Origin: RPQJ01 sp963712815
Lineage (GTDB): Bacteria; Pseudomonadota; Gammaproteobacteria; Steroidobacterales; Steroidobacteraceae
DNA: 64,000 nucleotides
NCBI GenBank assembly: GCA_963712815.1
Contig: CAVQJL010000010.1
Coordinates: 199,594-263,593, forward strand
Direction of reading: 5' to 3'
Shown here one piece after another: positions 1 through 8,343 of this stretch. Position numbers and translations under genes: made by a program. Under the pieces are notes generated by a model, which was not told the origin of the DNA, ran no database searches, and saw only the letters and a program-made list of their open reading frames with translations. Numbering within the stretch: position 1 is the first letter of the stretch; every line of letters starts with the position of its first letter.

Positions 1-740
1 TTACTGCCCGCCTGCGGCTCGCCAACCTGCAGTTGCAGCGCTTCGCCGCGCTCGAGGACGAGAACCGCCGGCTGCGCGACATGCGCGAGAACTCCGCCGG
101 CGTCGCCGAGCGCGTGCTCGTGGCCTCGATCCTGAACGTGGACCTCGACCCGTTCCGCCACCGCGTGCTGCTCGACAAGGGCGCGGCTGACGGCGTCTTC
201 AAGGGCCAGGCGGTGCTGGACGCCGAAGGCATCTTCGGCCAGGTCTCGCAGGTCCACGCCCGCACCGCCGAGGTGATCCTCATCAGCGACGCCGAGCACG
301 CCATCCCGGTGCAGTCGAACCGCAGCGGCCTGCGCAGCATCGCGGTCGGCACCGGGGATTCGGACCGGCTGTCGCTGCCCTTCATCACCGTGGAGGCCGA
401 TCTCAAGGCGGGCGACCTGCTGATCTCCACGGGCATGGGCGGCGTGTTCCCGAGCGGCTACCCGATTGCCGAGGTGACGCGCGTGGAGCGCGATCCCGCC
501 GCCACCTTCGCGGTCGTGGACGCCCGGCCCACTGCGCGGCTCGATCGCGACCGCGACGTGCTGCTGGTGTGGTTCGATCCGCCGGTGTCGGAGCTACCCG
601 CGCCCGAGGCGACGGCCCCCGAGGTGTCGCCCCCCGAGGTATCGCCCCCCGATGCGACGTCCCCGGCTCCGCCGGCGGGCACGCCAGCCGCAACCGAGGC
701 CCAGGCGGCACCGCCGCCGACACCGGGGACAGCGCCATGA
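1..740 (+). CDS. mreC: Rod shape-determining protein MreC (5' truncated)
   Basis: MreC is the periplasmic scaffold of the elongasome that links MreB and MreD to PBP2/RodA. The window opens inside the gene: the reading frame is already open at base 3 and the membrane anchor is missing. The visible part begins in the coiled coil (FAALEDENRRLRDM) and continues through the two beta-barrel halves typical of the family (for example FRHRVLLDKGAADGVFKGQ and LISTGMGGVFPSGYPIAEV). It ends in a proline/alanine-rich tail with a small duplication (PEVSPPEVSPP). The stop codon overlaps the mreD start (ATGA). MreB would be expected just upstream, outside the window. Confidence 0.95.
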   Translation, partial: TARLRLANLQLQRFAALEDENRRLRDMRENSAGVAERVLVASILNVDLDPFRHRVLLDKGAADGVFKGQAVLDAEGIFGQVSQVHARTAEVILISDAEHAIPVQSNRSGLRSIAVGTGDSDRLSLPFITVEADLKAGDLLISTGMGGVFPSGYPIAEVTRVERDPAATFAVVDARPTARLDRDRDVLLVWFDPPVSELPAPEATAPEVSPPEVSPPDATSPAPPAGTPAATEAQAAPPPTPGTAP

Positions 741-1219
741 GGGCCAGCGACTTCAGCCGACGCCTGCTGTACTGGACGAGCGTAGCAATCGGCCTGGTGC
801 TGGCGATCGTGCCCCTGCCCGACTGGCTCGGGCCCTTCCGTCCCGACCTCGCGCTGCTCGCGGTGATCTACTGGATCCTCACCAGCCCACGGATCGCCGG
901 CCTGGGCTACGCATGGCTCGCCGGGCTGTTCCTCGACGTGCTGCGCGGCATGACGCTCGGGCAGCATGCGCTCGGCTTCGTGCTCGTGGCCTTCCTCGCG
1001 CATCGCGGCCAGCTGCGCATGCGCATGTTCCCGATCCTGCACCAGGCCGGCGCCGTGATGGTGCTGCTCGCCGTCTATCACTTCGTGATGTTCTGGACGG
1101 ACGGCCTCACCGGCCACGGCTACACGGGCTGGGACCGATGGCTGCCGGTGCTGTCGGGCGCGCTGCTGTGGCCCTTGATCACCGCGGCCGGCGACACGCT
1201 GGCCCGCCGCGCCCGCTGA
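737..1219 (+). CDS. mreD: Rod shape-determining protein MreD
   Basis: MreD is a small polytopic inner-membrane protein that completes the MreBCD complex. The 160-aa product has the usual length. It has hydrophobic segments throughout (SVAIGLVLAIVPLPDWL, LALLAVIYWI, HQAGAVMVLLAVYHFVMF) and the conserved short stretch GLFLDVLRGMTLGQHALGF. The start is the ATG overlapping the mreC stop by four bases, which implies translational coupling; longer in-frame extensions upstream would run through the mreC tail and are rejected. Confidence 0.95.
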   Translation: MRASDFSRRLLYWTSVAIGLVLAIVPLPDWLGPFRPDLALLAVIYWILTSPRIAGLGYAWLAGLFLDVLRGMTLGQHALGFVLVAFLAHRGQLRMRMFPILHQAGAVMVLLAVYHFVMFWTDGLTGHGYTGWDRWLPVLSGALLWPLITAAGDTLARRAR

Positions 1220-1240
1220 TCGCGGCGCCCGGCAGCGGTC

Positions 1241-3181
1241 ATGGCGCGATCCGTCCGACTCAAGGACCACTGGGCCGAGCAGCGGCTGTTCGCGAGGCGG
1301 GTGCTGGCCGCGACCGTCGTCATCTTCCTGCTGGTCGCGGCGATCGGCGCCCGCCTGTACTACCTGCAGGTGGTGCGGCACCAGCACTTCAGCGATCTCT
1401 CGCAGGGAAACCGCATCCGCATCGAGCCGCTGCCGCCGAGCCGCGGGTTGATCCTCGATCGCCACGGCGAGCCGCTGGCGCTCAACCGGCCCGCCTACCA
1501 GCTCGAGCTGATCCGCGAGCAGACCCCCGACGTCGAGGACACCCTCGCCCGACTGGTGGAAATCGGGCTGCTGGCCGAGGCCGACCTCGAGCGGACGCGC
1601 CGCGCCATCCGGGCGCGCCGCAGCTTCGATGCCGTGCCGATCCGCCTGCAGCTCTCCGAGGAGGAACTGGCGCGGTTCGCCGTCAACCGGCCCGACTTTC
1701 CCGGCGTGGAGGTCCGTCCGCGCCTGACCCGCCACTATCCGCAGGGAGGCACGGGCGTGCACGCGCTCGGTTACGTGGCCGCCATCAGCGAGGCCGACCA
1801 GCAGCGGATCGACCTGGCCAACTACGCGGGTACGACGCTGATCGGAAAGCTCGGCGTGGAACGCGCCTTCGAGAGCGAGCTGCACGGCGAGACCGGTTAC
1901 CAGCAGCTGCTCGTGAACGCGCAAGGACGGCGGGTGGCGCGCGTGGGGCTCAGCACCCCGGAACTCACCCGCCGCGAGCCCGTGGCGGGCAGCGACCTGT
2001 ACCTCAGCCTCGACGCGCGCCTGCAGCGGGTGGCCGAGGAAGCGCTCGCCGGCCAGCGCGCGGCGGTGGTTGCCATCGACCCGCGCAGCGGCGACATCCT
2101 CGCCTTCGTGAGCACGCCGACCTTCGACCCCAACGGCTTCGCGCGGGGGCTGACGTACGCCGAGTACGCAGCGCTGTCGAACGACATCGACATCCCGCTC
2201 TACGACCGCGCGCTGCGCGGCGTCTATCCGCCGGGCTCGACGATCAAGCCGCTGGTGGCGCTCGCGGCCCTGGAACTCGGCGTGGCCCGCCCGGAGGCGA
2301 GGCGCCTGTGTCGCGGCGCGTTCCAGCTGCCGGGCTCGAGCCATCGCTACCGCGACTGGAAGCGGTCCGGGCACGGCAGCGTCGACATGCACATGGCGAT
2401 CGCGGTTTCCTGCGACGTCTACTTCTACGGCGTATCCGCGGAGATGGGCATCGACCGCATGCACGGCGTCCTGGCGCAGTTCGGGCTCGGCGAGGAGACC
2501 GGCATCGACATCGCCGGCGAGCGCACCGGCGTGCTTCCCTCGACCGACTGGAAGCGCAAGGCGTTCAAGCGCAAGGAGCTGCAGACGTGGTTCCCAGGCG
2601 AGACCGTGATCGCCGGCATCGGGCAGGGCTACATGCTCACCACGCCCCTGCAGCTCGCCCATGCGACAGCGGCCATCGCCATGCGCGGGCAGCGCTTCGC
2701 ACCCCGGCTGGTCCGTGCCGTCCGCGATGCACGCAGCGGCGAGGTCCGGGAACTGGCGCCACGGCCACTGCCGCCGGTGCAGGTGAGCGACCCGTCCTAC
2801 TGGGACGTGATCATCGGCGGCATGGTGGGCGTCACCAACGACCCTTGGGGCACCGCCCGGCGCAGCCAGCTCGGCGCCCCCTACAAGATCGCCGGCAAGA
2901 CGGGCACCGCACAGGTGTTCTCGGTCGGACAGAACGAGCGCTATGACGAGAAGGAAATCGACGAGCGGCTGCGCGACCACGCGCTGTTCGTGGCGTTCGC
3001 GCCGGCGGACGACCCGCAGATCGCGGTGGCCGTGGTGGTCGAGAACGGACGCAGCGGCAGCGGCACCGCTGCGCCCATCGCGCGCAAGGTGTTCGATGCG
3101 TTCCTGCTGCCGCCGGAGCAGGCCGCGGCCGAAGTGACCGCAATGCCCGAAGCGCCGCCGCCGGCGGAGGAAGAGGAATGA
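1241..3181 (+). CDS. mrdA: Peptidoglycan D,D-transpeptidase PBP2
   Basis: PBP2 is the class B penicillin-binding protein that cross-links peptidoglycan during rod elongation, together with the glycosyltransferase RodA. The 646-aa protein has an N-terminal membrane anchor (about residues 27-47), a PBP dimer domain and a C-terminal transpeptidase domain. The active-site motifs are all present: catalytic serine S333 in PPGSTIKP, the SxN-type motif as SCD in AVSCDVYFYG, and KTG at about residue 553 in AGKTGTAQVF. It starts 21 bases after mreD and its stop overlaps rodA (ATGA). Confidence 0.97.
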   Translation: MARSVRLKDHWAEQRLFARRVLAATVVIFLLVAAIGARLYYLQVVRHQHFSDLSQGNRIRIEPLPPSRGLILDRHGEPLALNRPAYQLELIREQTPDVEDTLARLVEIGLLAEADLERTRRAIRARRSFDAVPIRLQLSEEELARFAVNRPDFPGVEVRPRLTRHYPQGGTGVHALGYVAAISEADQQRIDLANYAGTTLIGKLGVERAFESELHGETGYQQLLVNAQGRRVARVGLSTPELTRREPVAGSDLYLSLDARLQRVAEEALAGQRAAVVAIDPRSGDILAFVSTPTFDPNGFARGLTYAEYAALSNDIDIPLYDRALRGVYPPGSTIKPLVALAALELGVARPEARRLCRGAFQLPGSSHRYRDWKRSGHGSVDMHMAIAVSCDVYFYGVSAEMGIDRMHGVLAQFGLGEETGIDIAGERTGVLPSTDWKRKAFKRKELQTWFPGETVIAGIGQGYMLTTPLQLAHATAAIAMRGQRFAPRLVRAVRDARSGEVRELAPRPLPPVQVSDPSYWDVIIGGMVGVTNDPWGTARRSQLGAPYKIAGKTGTAQVFSVGQNERYDEKEIDERLRDHALFVAFAPADDPQIAVAVVVENGRSGSGTAAPIARKVFDAFLLPPEQAAAEVTAMPEAPPPAEEEE

Positions 3182-4323
3182 GGGACGAGATCGCCGGCCC
3201 CGGCTACTCGAGCCGCACCCGGAGGACGCTGACGGTCTCCGGACGGCTGCTCGAGGCGCTGCACCTCGATGGCCCGCTGCTACTCGCCGTGCTGGCGGTG
3301 TGCGCCGTCGGGCTCGTGGTGCTGTTCAGCGCCGGCGGCGAGGATCTCGGCGTGTTCCTGCGGCAGGGCACGCGCGTCGCGATCGGCCTCGGCGTGCTGG
3401 TCGCGGCCGCGCAGGTGCCGCCGCGCGTGCTGCGTGCCATCGCGCCGTGGGTCTACGCCGGCGGCGTGATGCTGCTGGTGGCGGTGGCGTTCTTCGGCGA
3501 GATCTCGATGGGCGCACAGCGCTGGCTCGACCTCGGCGTCGTACGCTTCCAGCCGTCCGAGGTCCTGAAGATCGCCGTGCCGCTCGCCTGCGCGTGGTTC
3601 CTGCAGGATCGGCCGCTGCCGCCGAGCTTCGGCACGCTCGTGGCGCTCGCGGTCACCATCCTGGTGCCGGTGTTGCTGATTGCCGAGCAGCCCGACCTCG
3701 GCACCTCGCTGCTCGTCGCCGCCGGCGGCGTGCTGGTGGTGCTGCTTGCAGGCCTGCAGCTGCGCTACATCCTGGGCCTCGGCGCAGCGGTCGGCGCCGC
3801 CATACCGGTCGTCTGGTCAAACCTCCACGACTACCAGCGCCAGCGCGTGCTCACCTTCCTCAATCCGCAGGAGGACCCGCTCGGCGCCGGCTACCACACG
3901 ATCCAGTCGCAGATCGCGATCGGCTCGGGCGGCGTGTTCGGCAAGGGCTACATGAACGGCAGCCAGGCGCAGCTCGAGTTCCTCCCGGAGCGCTCCACCG
4001 ACTTCATATTCGCGGTGATCGGCGAGGAGTGGGGCCTGGTGGGGCTCGCCGTGCTGATCCTGCTCTACCTTCTCGTGATCGCGCGCGGGCTGTACATCGC
4101 GATGCAGGCGCAGGACACGTTCACGCGGCTGGTGGCCGGATCGCTCACGCTGCTGTTCGCGGTGTACATGTTCGTCAACGCCGGCATGGTCGTGGGCCTG
4201 CTGCCCGTGGTCGGCGTGCCGTTGCCGCTCGTGAGCTACGGAGGCACGTCGATGGTGACCCTCATGGCGGGCTTCGGTATCCTGATGTCCATCCACTCGC
4301 GCCGCAAGCTGGTCGCGACCTGA
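3178..4323 (+). CDS. rodA: Peptidoglycan glycosyltransferase RodA
   Basis: RodA is the SEDS-family lipid II polymerase of the elongasome, a multi-pass inner-membrane protein paired with PBP2. The 381-aa product has about ten hydrophobic segments and characteristic SEDS stretches: QRWLDLGVVRFQPSEVLKIA, AEQPDLGTSL, EFLPERSTDFIFAVIGEEWG, and GVPLPLVSYGGTSMV near the C-terminus. A 20-25 residue polar N-terminal extension precedes the first membrane helix. The ATG overlaps the mrdA stop by four bases. Confidence 0.97.
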   Translation: MRDEIAGPGYSSRTRRTLTVSGRLLEALHLDGPLLLAVLAVCAVGLVVLFSAGGEDLGVFLRQGTRVAIGLGVLVAAAQVPPRVLRAIAPWVYAGGVMLLVAVAFFGEISMGAQRWLDLGVVRFQPSEVLKIAVPLACAWFLQDRPLPPSFGTLVALAVTILVPVLLIAEQPDLGTSLLVAAGGVLVVLLAGLQLRYILGLGAAVGAAIPVVWSNLHDYQRQRVLTFLNPQEDPLGAGYHTIQSQIAIGSGGVFGKGYMNGSQAQLEFLPERSTDFIFAVIGEEWGLVGLAVLILLYLLVIARGLYIAMQAQDTFTRLVAGSLTLLFAVYMFVNAGMVVGLLPVVGVPLPLVSYGGTSMVTLMAGFGILMSIHSRRKLVAT

Positions 4324-4339
4324 CCGGCCACCCCACCCA

Positions 4340-5341
4340 ATGCACTCTCACCGCAGAATCCTGCTCCTCGCCCTTTGGTGCGCGACCGCCGCCGCGCCCG
4401 CGCACGCGCTGGACGCCGGCCGCGACGACGTCCGCGCCTTCATTGGCGAGATGGCGCAGAAACACGGCTTCGCCGCAGACGAGCTCGGCGTGGTGTTCGA
4501 CAAGGCCGAGGCGCGCCCGTCGATCATCGCGCTGATGTCCCGCCCCGCGGAGAAGGCGCTGTCCTGGCACGAATACCGGGCGCGCTTCCTCACCGAGCGG
4601 CGCATCGCGCGCGGCGTCGAGACGGCGCGGCTCCAGCACGATGCGCTGCAGCGCGCCGCGGAGCGCGGCGTCCCGGCCCAGGTGCTGCTTGCCATCGTCG
4701 GCGTCGAGACTTTCTACGGTGAGATCACGGGAAAGAATCGCGTCATCGACGCGCTCGCCACGCTTGCCTTCGATTACGTGCCGCGCGGCCTGTTCTTTCG
4801 CAACGAGCTCGAGCAGTTCCTCCTGATGTCCCGCGAGGAGGCGCTCGACCCGCTCGGGCCGAAGGGTTCCTATGCCGGCGCCATGGGCATCCCGCAGTTC
4901 ATGCCGTCGAGCTTCCGCGCCTACGCCGTGGACGGCGACGGCGACGGCCGGCGCAACCTGTGGGCGAGCTGGGCCGACGTGTTCGCGAGCGTCGCGAATT
5001 ACCTCCGCGAGCACGGCTGGCGTCCAGGCGAGCCCGTGATGGCCGACGCCGACGTCACGGATGCGGATCTCGCCGGCATCGAGTTCGGCAATGTCGCGCT
5101 CACCGAGACCGTGGGCTCGCTCAGGGCGCGCGGCGTGCGTTTCGACACGGCCCTGCCGGCGGATGCGCCGGCGGTGCTGCTGCAGCTGGCGGGCCGTGAC
5201 GGGCCCGAGCACCGCGTCGGGTTCGCCAACTTCTACGCGATCACGCGCTACAACCGCAGCCAGCTCTACGCGAGCGCGGTCTCGGACCTCGCCGATGCGA
5301 TCGCCGCCGCGCCGGCCGCCCCTTCCCCGCCCGCCGGGTAG
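4340..5341 (+). CDS. mltB: Membrane-bound lytic murein transglycosylase B family
   Basis: MltB cleaves the MurNAc-GlcNAc bond of peptidoglycan to give 1,6-anhydro ends. The 333-aa protein has a Sec signal peptide (LLLALWCATAAAPAHA) and a family-3 lytic transglycosylase domain with the catalytic glutamate in GVETFYGEITGKNR and the conserved block YAGAMGIPQFMPSSFRAYA. The cysteine in the signal region is preceded by tryptophan, so it does not make a lipobox; unlike E. coli MltB this copy is probably soluble and periplasmic. It lies 16 bases after rodA. rlpA, often found here in relatives, is absent. Confidence 0.93.
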   Translation: MHSHRRILLLALWCATAAAPAHALDAGRDDVRAFIGEMAQKHGFAADELGVVFDKAEARPSIIALMSRPAEKALSWHEYRARFLTERRIARGVETARLQHDALQRAAERGVPAQVLLAIVGVETFYGEITGKNRVIDALATLAFDYVPRGLFFRNELEQFLLMSREEALDPLGPKGSYAGAMGIPQFMPSSFRAYAVDGDGDGRRNLWASWADVFASVANYLREHGWRPGEPVMADADVTDADLAGIEFGNVALTETVGSLRARGVRFDTALPADAPAVLLQLAGRDGPEHRVGFANFYAITRYNRSQLYASAVSDLADAIAAAPAAPSPPAG

Positions 5342-5378
5342 CCCAGGCACCCGGGCGCCGCACGCCCATCCAAGGACC

Positions 5379-6578
5379 ATGACCCCCGACATGAGAAGAC
5401 CCAGCGCATTTCCCGCCGCCCTGCTCGCCACGCTCGTCCTTGCCGGCTGCTCGAAGGAGCCGCCGGCCGGGACCCCGCCCGCGGAGCCCGTCGCCACGGC
5501 CGCGGCCACGCCGATCCCGCCGCCGCCGGAACTCAAGGCGCGCAGCTACATCGTCATCGACCACGACAGCGGGCGCGTGCTCGCCGCGCTCGACCCGGAC
5601 TCGCGCCAGGAGCCCGCGAGCCTGACGAAGATCATGACGGCCTACGGCGTGTTTCGCGCCCTCAAGGAAGGACGCATCAAGCTCGACGACATGGTGACCA
5701 TCAGCGAGCACGCCTGGAAGCAGGAAGGCTCGCGGATGTTCGTCGAGGTCGGCAAGCAGGTGTCGGTCGAGAACCTGATCCAGGGCATGATCGTGCAGTC
5801 CGGCAACGACGCGACCGTGGCGCTCGCCGAGCACGTCGCGGGCACGGAGCCCACCTTCGTGCAGATGATGAACACCTACGCGAAGGAGCTCGGCATGACG
5901 GGCTCGAACTTCACGAACTCCCCGGGCATGCCCGACCCCGAGCACTACACGACGGCGCGCGATTCGGCCCTCCTCGCCAGCGCGCTCATCCGCGAGTTCC
6001 CGGAGTACTACCGCTGGTACGCCCAGCGGGAGTTCACTTTCAACGGCATCACCCAGCAGAACCGCAACGGGCTGCTGTGGCGCGACCCGTCGGTGGACGG
6101 CGTCAAGACCGGCCACACCGAGAGCGCCGGTTACTGCCTGGTGGCCTCGGCGCAGCGCGAGGGCATGCGCCTGGTGTCCGCCGTGCTCGGCACCGAGTCG
6201 ATGCGCGCCCGCGAGGACGCCAACGCGGCGCTGCTCAACTACGGCTACAACTTCTTCGAGACCAAGCGCCTGTACGCCGCCGGCGAGCCGCTCACCACCG
6301 CCCGGGTCTGGAAGGGCGAGACCACGCAGGTCGGCCTCGCGCTGAAGCGCGACCTGTACGTGACCGGCCAGCGCGGCCAGACCGGCAGCGTGAAGGCCGA
6401 GTTCGAGCTGCCCGGGCGGCTCATGGCACCGCTCTCGACGGACACCGCCATCGGCAAGGTGAACATCGTCGTGGACGGCGCGACGATCGCGACCCACGAG
6501 CTGTACGCGGCCCAGGATGTCCCGCGCGGCGGCCTGTTCCGGCGTGCCAGCGACACGGTCCGGCTCTGGTTCGACTGA
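5379..6578 (+). CDS. dacA: D-alanyl-D-alanine carboxypeptidase (PBP5/6 family), predicted lipoprotein
   Basis: This enzyme trims the terminal D-Ala from peptidoglycan pentapeptides. From the ATG at 5379 the product is 399 aa, with the catalytic SxxK motif at S81 (EPASLTKIMTAY), the SGN motif (VQSGNDATVAL) and KTG (GVKTGHTESAGYC), followed by a C-terminal beta domain and an amphipathic end (GGLFRRASDTVRLWFD) like the membrane-anchoring helix of PBP5. The N-terminus carries a good lipobox, LVLAGC-S, so the enzyme may be lipidated as well; canonical PBP5 has a cleaved signal without lipid. A second ATG at 5391 in the same frame would give the same signal sequence. Confidence 0.93.
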   Translation: MTPDMRRPSAFPAALLATLVLAGCSKEPPAGTPPAEPVATAAATPIPPPPELKARSYIVIDHDSGRVLAALDPDSRQEPASLTKIMTAYGVFRALKEGRIKLDDMVTISEHAWKQEGSRMFVEVGKQVSVENLIQGMIVQSGNDATVALAEHVAGTEPTFVQMMNTYAKELGMTGSNFTNSPGMPDPEHYTTARDSALLASALIREFPEYYRWYAQREFTFNGITQQNRNGLLWRDPSVDGVKTGHTESAGYCLVASAQREGMRLVSAVLGTESMRAREDANAALLNYGYNFFETKRLYAAGEPLTTARVWKGETTQVGLALKRDLYVTGQRGQTGSVKAEFELPGRLMAPLSTDTAIGKVNIVVDGATIATHELYAAQDVPRGGLFRRASDTVRLWFD

Positions 6579-6579
6579 C

Positions 6580-7452
6580 GTGGCCACCCCCTACCCGACC
6601 TGCTACCTCGACGGTGCGCTGCTGCCGCTCGTCGAGGCGCGCATCTCGCCGCTCGACCGTGGCTTCCTGTTCGCGGACGGCGTCTACGAAGTGGTCCCCG
6701 TGCACCGCGGGCGGCTGTTCCGGCTGCGGCAGCACCTGCAGCGTCTCGACGACAGCCTGGCCGCCATCCGCCTGCCGAACCCGCACGCCATGCACGAGTG
6801 GGCCGACATCGCGGGCCGGGTGGCAGCGGCGGCCGGCGACGCCGAGATGCTCGTCTACCTGCAGGTGACACGCGGCGCGGAATTCGGCCGCAACCACCTC
6901 TTCCCGCGCGGCACCGCACCCACGGTGTTCGCCTTCGCGAGCCCCTACCTCGCGCCCGAGCCGCGCGTGCTCGAGGCGGGGCTCACGGCGGCGACGCTGC
7001 AGGACATCCGCTGGAACCGCTGCGACATCAAGTCGGTGTCGCTGCTCGCGAACGTGCTGCTGCGCCAGGAAGCCGCCGACCGCGGCGCCGACGAGGCGCT
7101 GCTGGTGCGCGACGGCCTGCTGCTCGAGGGCTCCTCGAGCTCCGTATTCCTGTGTATCGGCGGGACGCTGGTGACGCCGCCGCACGATCACCGCATCCTC
7201 CCCGGCACCTCGCGGGACGCCGTGCTCGAACTTGCCGAGGGTTGGCTCCCGAGCCAGGTCTGCCCGCTCGAGGCCCGCGAAATCGAGAACTGCGACGAGC
7301 TGTGGATCGCCTCGGCCGGCCGCGGTGTGCTTCCCGTGACCACCGTGGACGGCGTGCCGGTGGGCAAGGGCCGCCCCGGGCCGCTGTGGCAGGGCATGCA
7401 CGACCGGCTGCAGCGTCATCTCGACGACATCGCCTCGACGCCTGCGCTCTGA
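6580..7452 (+). CDS. dat: D-amino acid aminotransferase (class IV PLP)
   Basis: This fold-type IV PLP enzyme interconverts D-alanine and D-glutamate and so feeds D-amino acids to the wall genes next to it. The 290-aa product starts at a GTG one base after the dacA stop and begins ATPYPTCYLDGALLPL. Family blocks are visible: SPLDRGFLFADGVYEVVP, the PLP-lysine region RCDIKSVSLLANVLLRQ, and EGSSSSVFLCIGGTLVTPP. A branched-chain aminotransferase or aminodeoxychorismate lyase role is possible from fold alone, but the location between dacA and ybeD favours Dat. Confidence 0.87.
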   Translation: MATPYPTCYLDGALLPLVEARISPLDRGFLFADGVYEVVPVHRGRLFRLRQHLQRLDDSLAAIRLPNPHAMHEWADIAGRVAAAAGDAEMLVYLQVTRGAEFGRNHLFPRGTAPTVFAFASPYLAPEPRVLEAGLTAATLQDIRWNRCDIKSVSLLANVLLRQEAADRGADEALLVRDGLLLEGSSSSVFLCIGGTLVTPPHDHRILPGTSRDAVLELAEGWLPSQVCPLEAREIENCDELWIASAGRGVLPVTTVDGVPVGKGRPGPLWQGMHDRLQRHLDDIASTPAL

Positions 7453-7455
7453 GCC

Positions 7456-7719
7456 ATGGCCGAGGACACCCTGTTCGAGTTCCCGACCGACTTCCCCATC
7501 AAGATCATGGGCGCTGCGACCGACGAGTTCCGCAGCCTCGCCATCGGCATCGTGACGCGTCATTTCGGTCCACTGGATCCAGCTCGCATCGAGGAGCGCC
7601 CGAGCAGCGGCGGCAAGTACCTCGGGCTCACGATCACCGTTCGCGCCGAGAGCAAGGCGCAGCTCGACGCCGTCTACACCGAGCTCACGTCCTGTCGCCA
7701 GGTGCTGGTCGCGCTCTGA
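7456..7719 (+). CDS. ybeD: YbeD / DUF493 family protein
   Basis: This is a small (87 aa) ACT-like alpha/beta protein of the DUF493 family, regularly encoded between the dacA cluster and lipB. Visible family features are the start LFEFPTDFPIKIMGAAT and the closing TSCRQVLVAL. Its molecular role is not settled. It starts four bases after dat and ends inside the 3' end of the convergent lipB gene, with a 46-bp overlap. Confidence 0.9.
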   Translation: MAEDTLFEFPTDFPIKIMGAATDEFRSLAIGIVTRHFGPLDPARIEERPSSGGKYLGLTITVRAESKAQLDAVYTELTSCRQVLVAL

Positions 7720-8339
7720 GATGGCGAGTCGAGGCCGAGCGCCGCGAGCAGCCGCGGCGCCAGCGCGTCGGCGACGGCGCCCACGTCCGCAGGGCCGCCG
7801 AGTTCGCTCAGCTGCGTCATCTCGAGGCCCGCATAACCGCAGGGGTTGATGCGGCGGAACGGCTCGAGGTCCATCGCGACATTGAGCGCGAGGCCGTGGT
7901 AGGAGCAGGCCCGCCGGATGCGCAGCCCGATGCTCGCCAGCTTGGCCGCGCCGACGTACACGCCCGGCGCGTCGCGCCGCCCGGCCGCCTCGATGCCCCA
8001 GCCCGCGACGGTCGCGACGATGGCATGCTCGAGCCCCTCGACCAGCGGGCGCACGCCGAGCCGGGCGCGGCCGAGGTCGAGCAGCGGATAGACCACGAGC
8101 TGGCCCGGGCCGTGATAGGTGACCTGCCCGCCGCGATCGATCGGCACCACCGGGATATCGCCCGGGGCGAGCACGTGCTCGGGACGCGCATTCATGCCGA
8201 GCGTGAACACCGGAGGATGCTCGAGGAACCAGATCTCGTCGGGCGCCTCGGGCCCGCGCGCATCCACGAACCGCTGCATCGCCCGCCACGTCGGTTCGTA
8301 GTCGACGCGCCCGAGCCAGCGCAGGACGGGCCCGTCCAC
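7674..8339 (-). CDS. lipB: Octanoyl-[ACP]:protein octanoyltransferase LipB
   Basis: LipB moves octanoate from acyl carrier protein to lipoyl domains, the first step of lipoate synthesis; the GcvH encoded at 46.9 kb is a likely substrate. Starting at GTG 8339 the product is 221 aa. It contains IWFLEHPPVFTLGMNA, the glycine-rich DRGGQVTYHGPGQLVVYPL and the catalytic cysteine/lysine region YVGAAKLASIGLRIRRACSYHG. Longer upstream readings run into lipA and are not used. Its 3' end overlaps ybeD on the other strand by 46 bp. Confidence 0.94.
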   Translation of the reverse strand: MDGPVLRWLGRVDYEPTWRAMQRFVDARGPEAPDEIWFLEHPPVFTLGMNARPEHVLAPGDIPVVPIDRGGQVTYHGPGQLVVYPLLDLGRARLGVRPLVEGLEHAIVATVAGWGIEAAGRRDAPGVYVGAAKLASIGLRIRRACSYHGLALNVAMDLEPFRRINPCGYAGLEMTQLSELGGPADVGAVADALAPRLLAALGLDSPSQSATSTWRQDVSSV

Positions 8340-8343
8340 GATC

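Noticed and set aside
458..2980. An 840-codon antisense frame across mreD and mrdA, and similar long antisense frames elsewhere
   Set aside because: At this GC content stop codons are rare in shadow frames. The composition is Arg/Ala/Gly-rich without motifs, and the other strand holds well-known genes.
4340..4420. Lipobox in MltB
   Set aside because: The cysteine is preceded by Trp and Leu, which do not fit the lipobox, and an AHA cleavage site follows.
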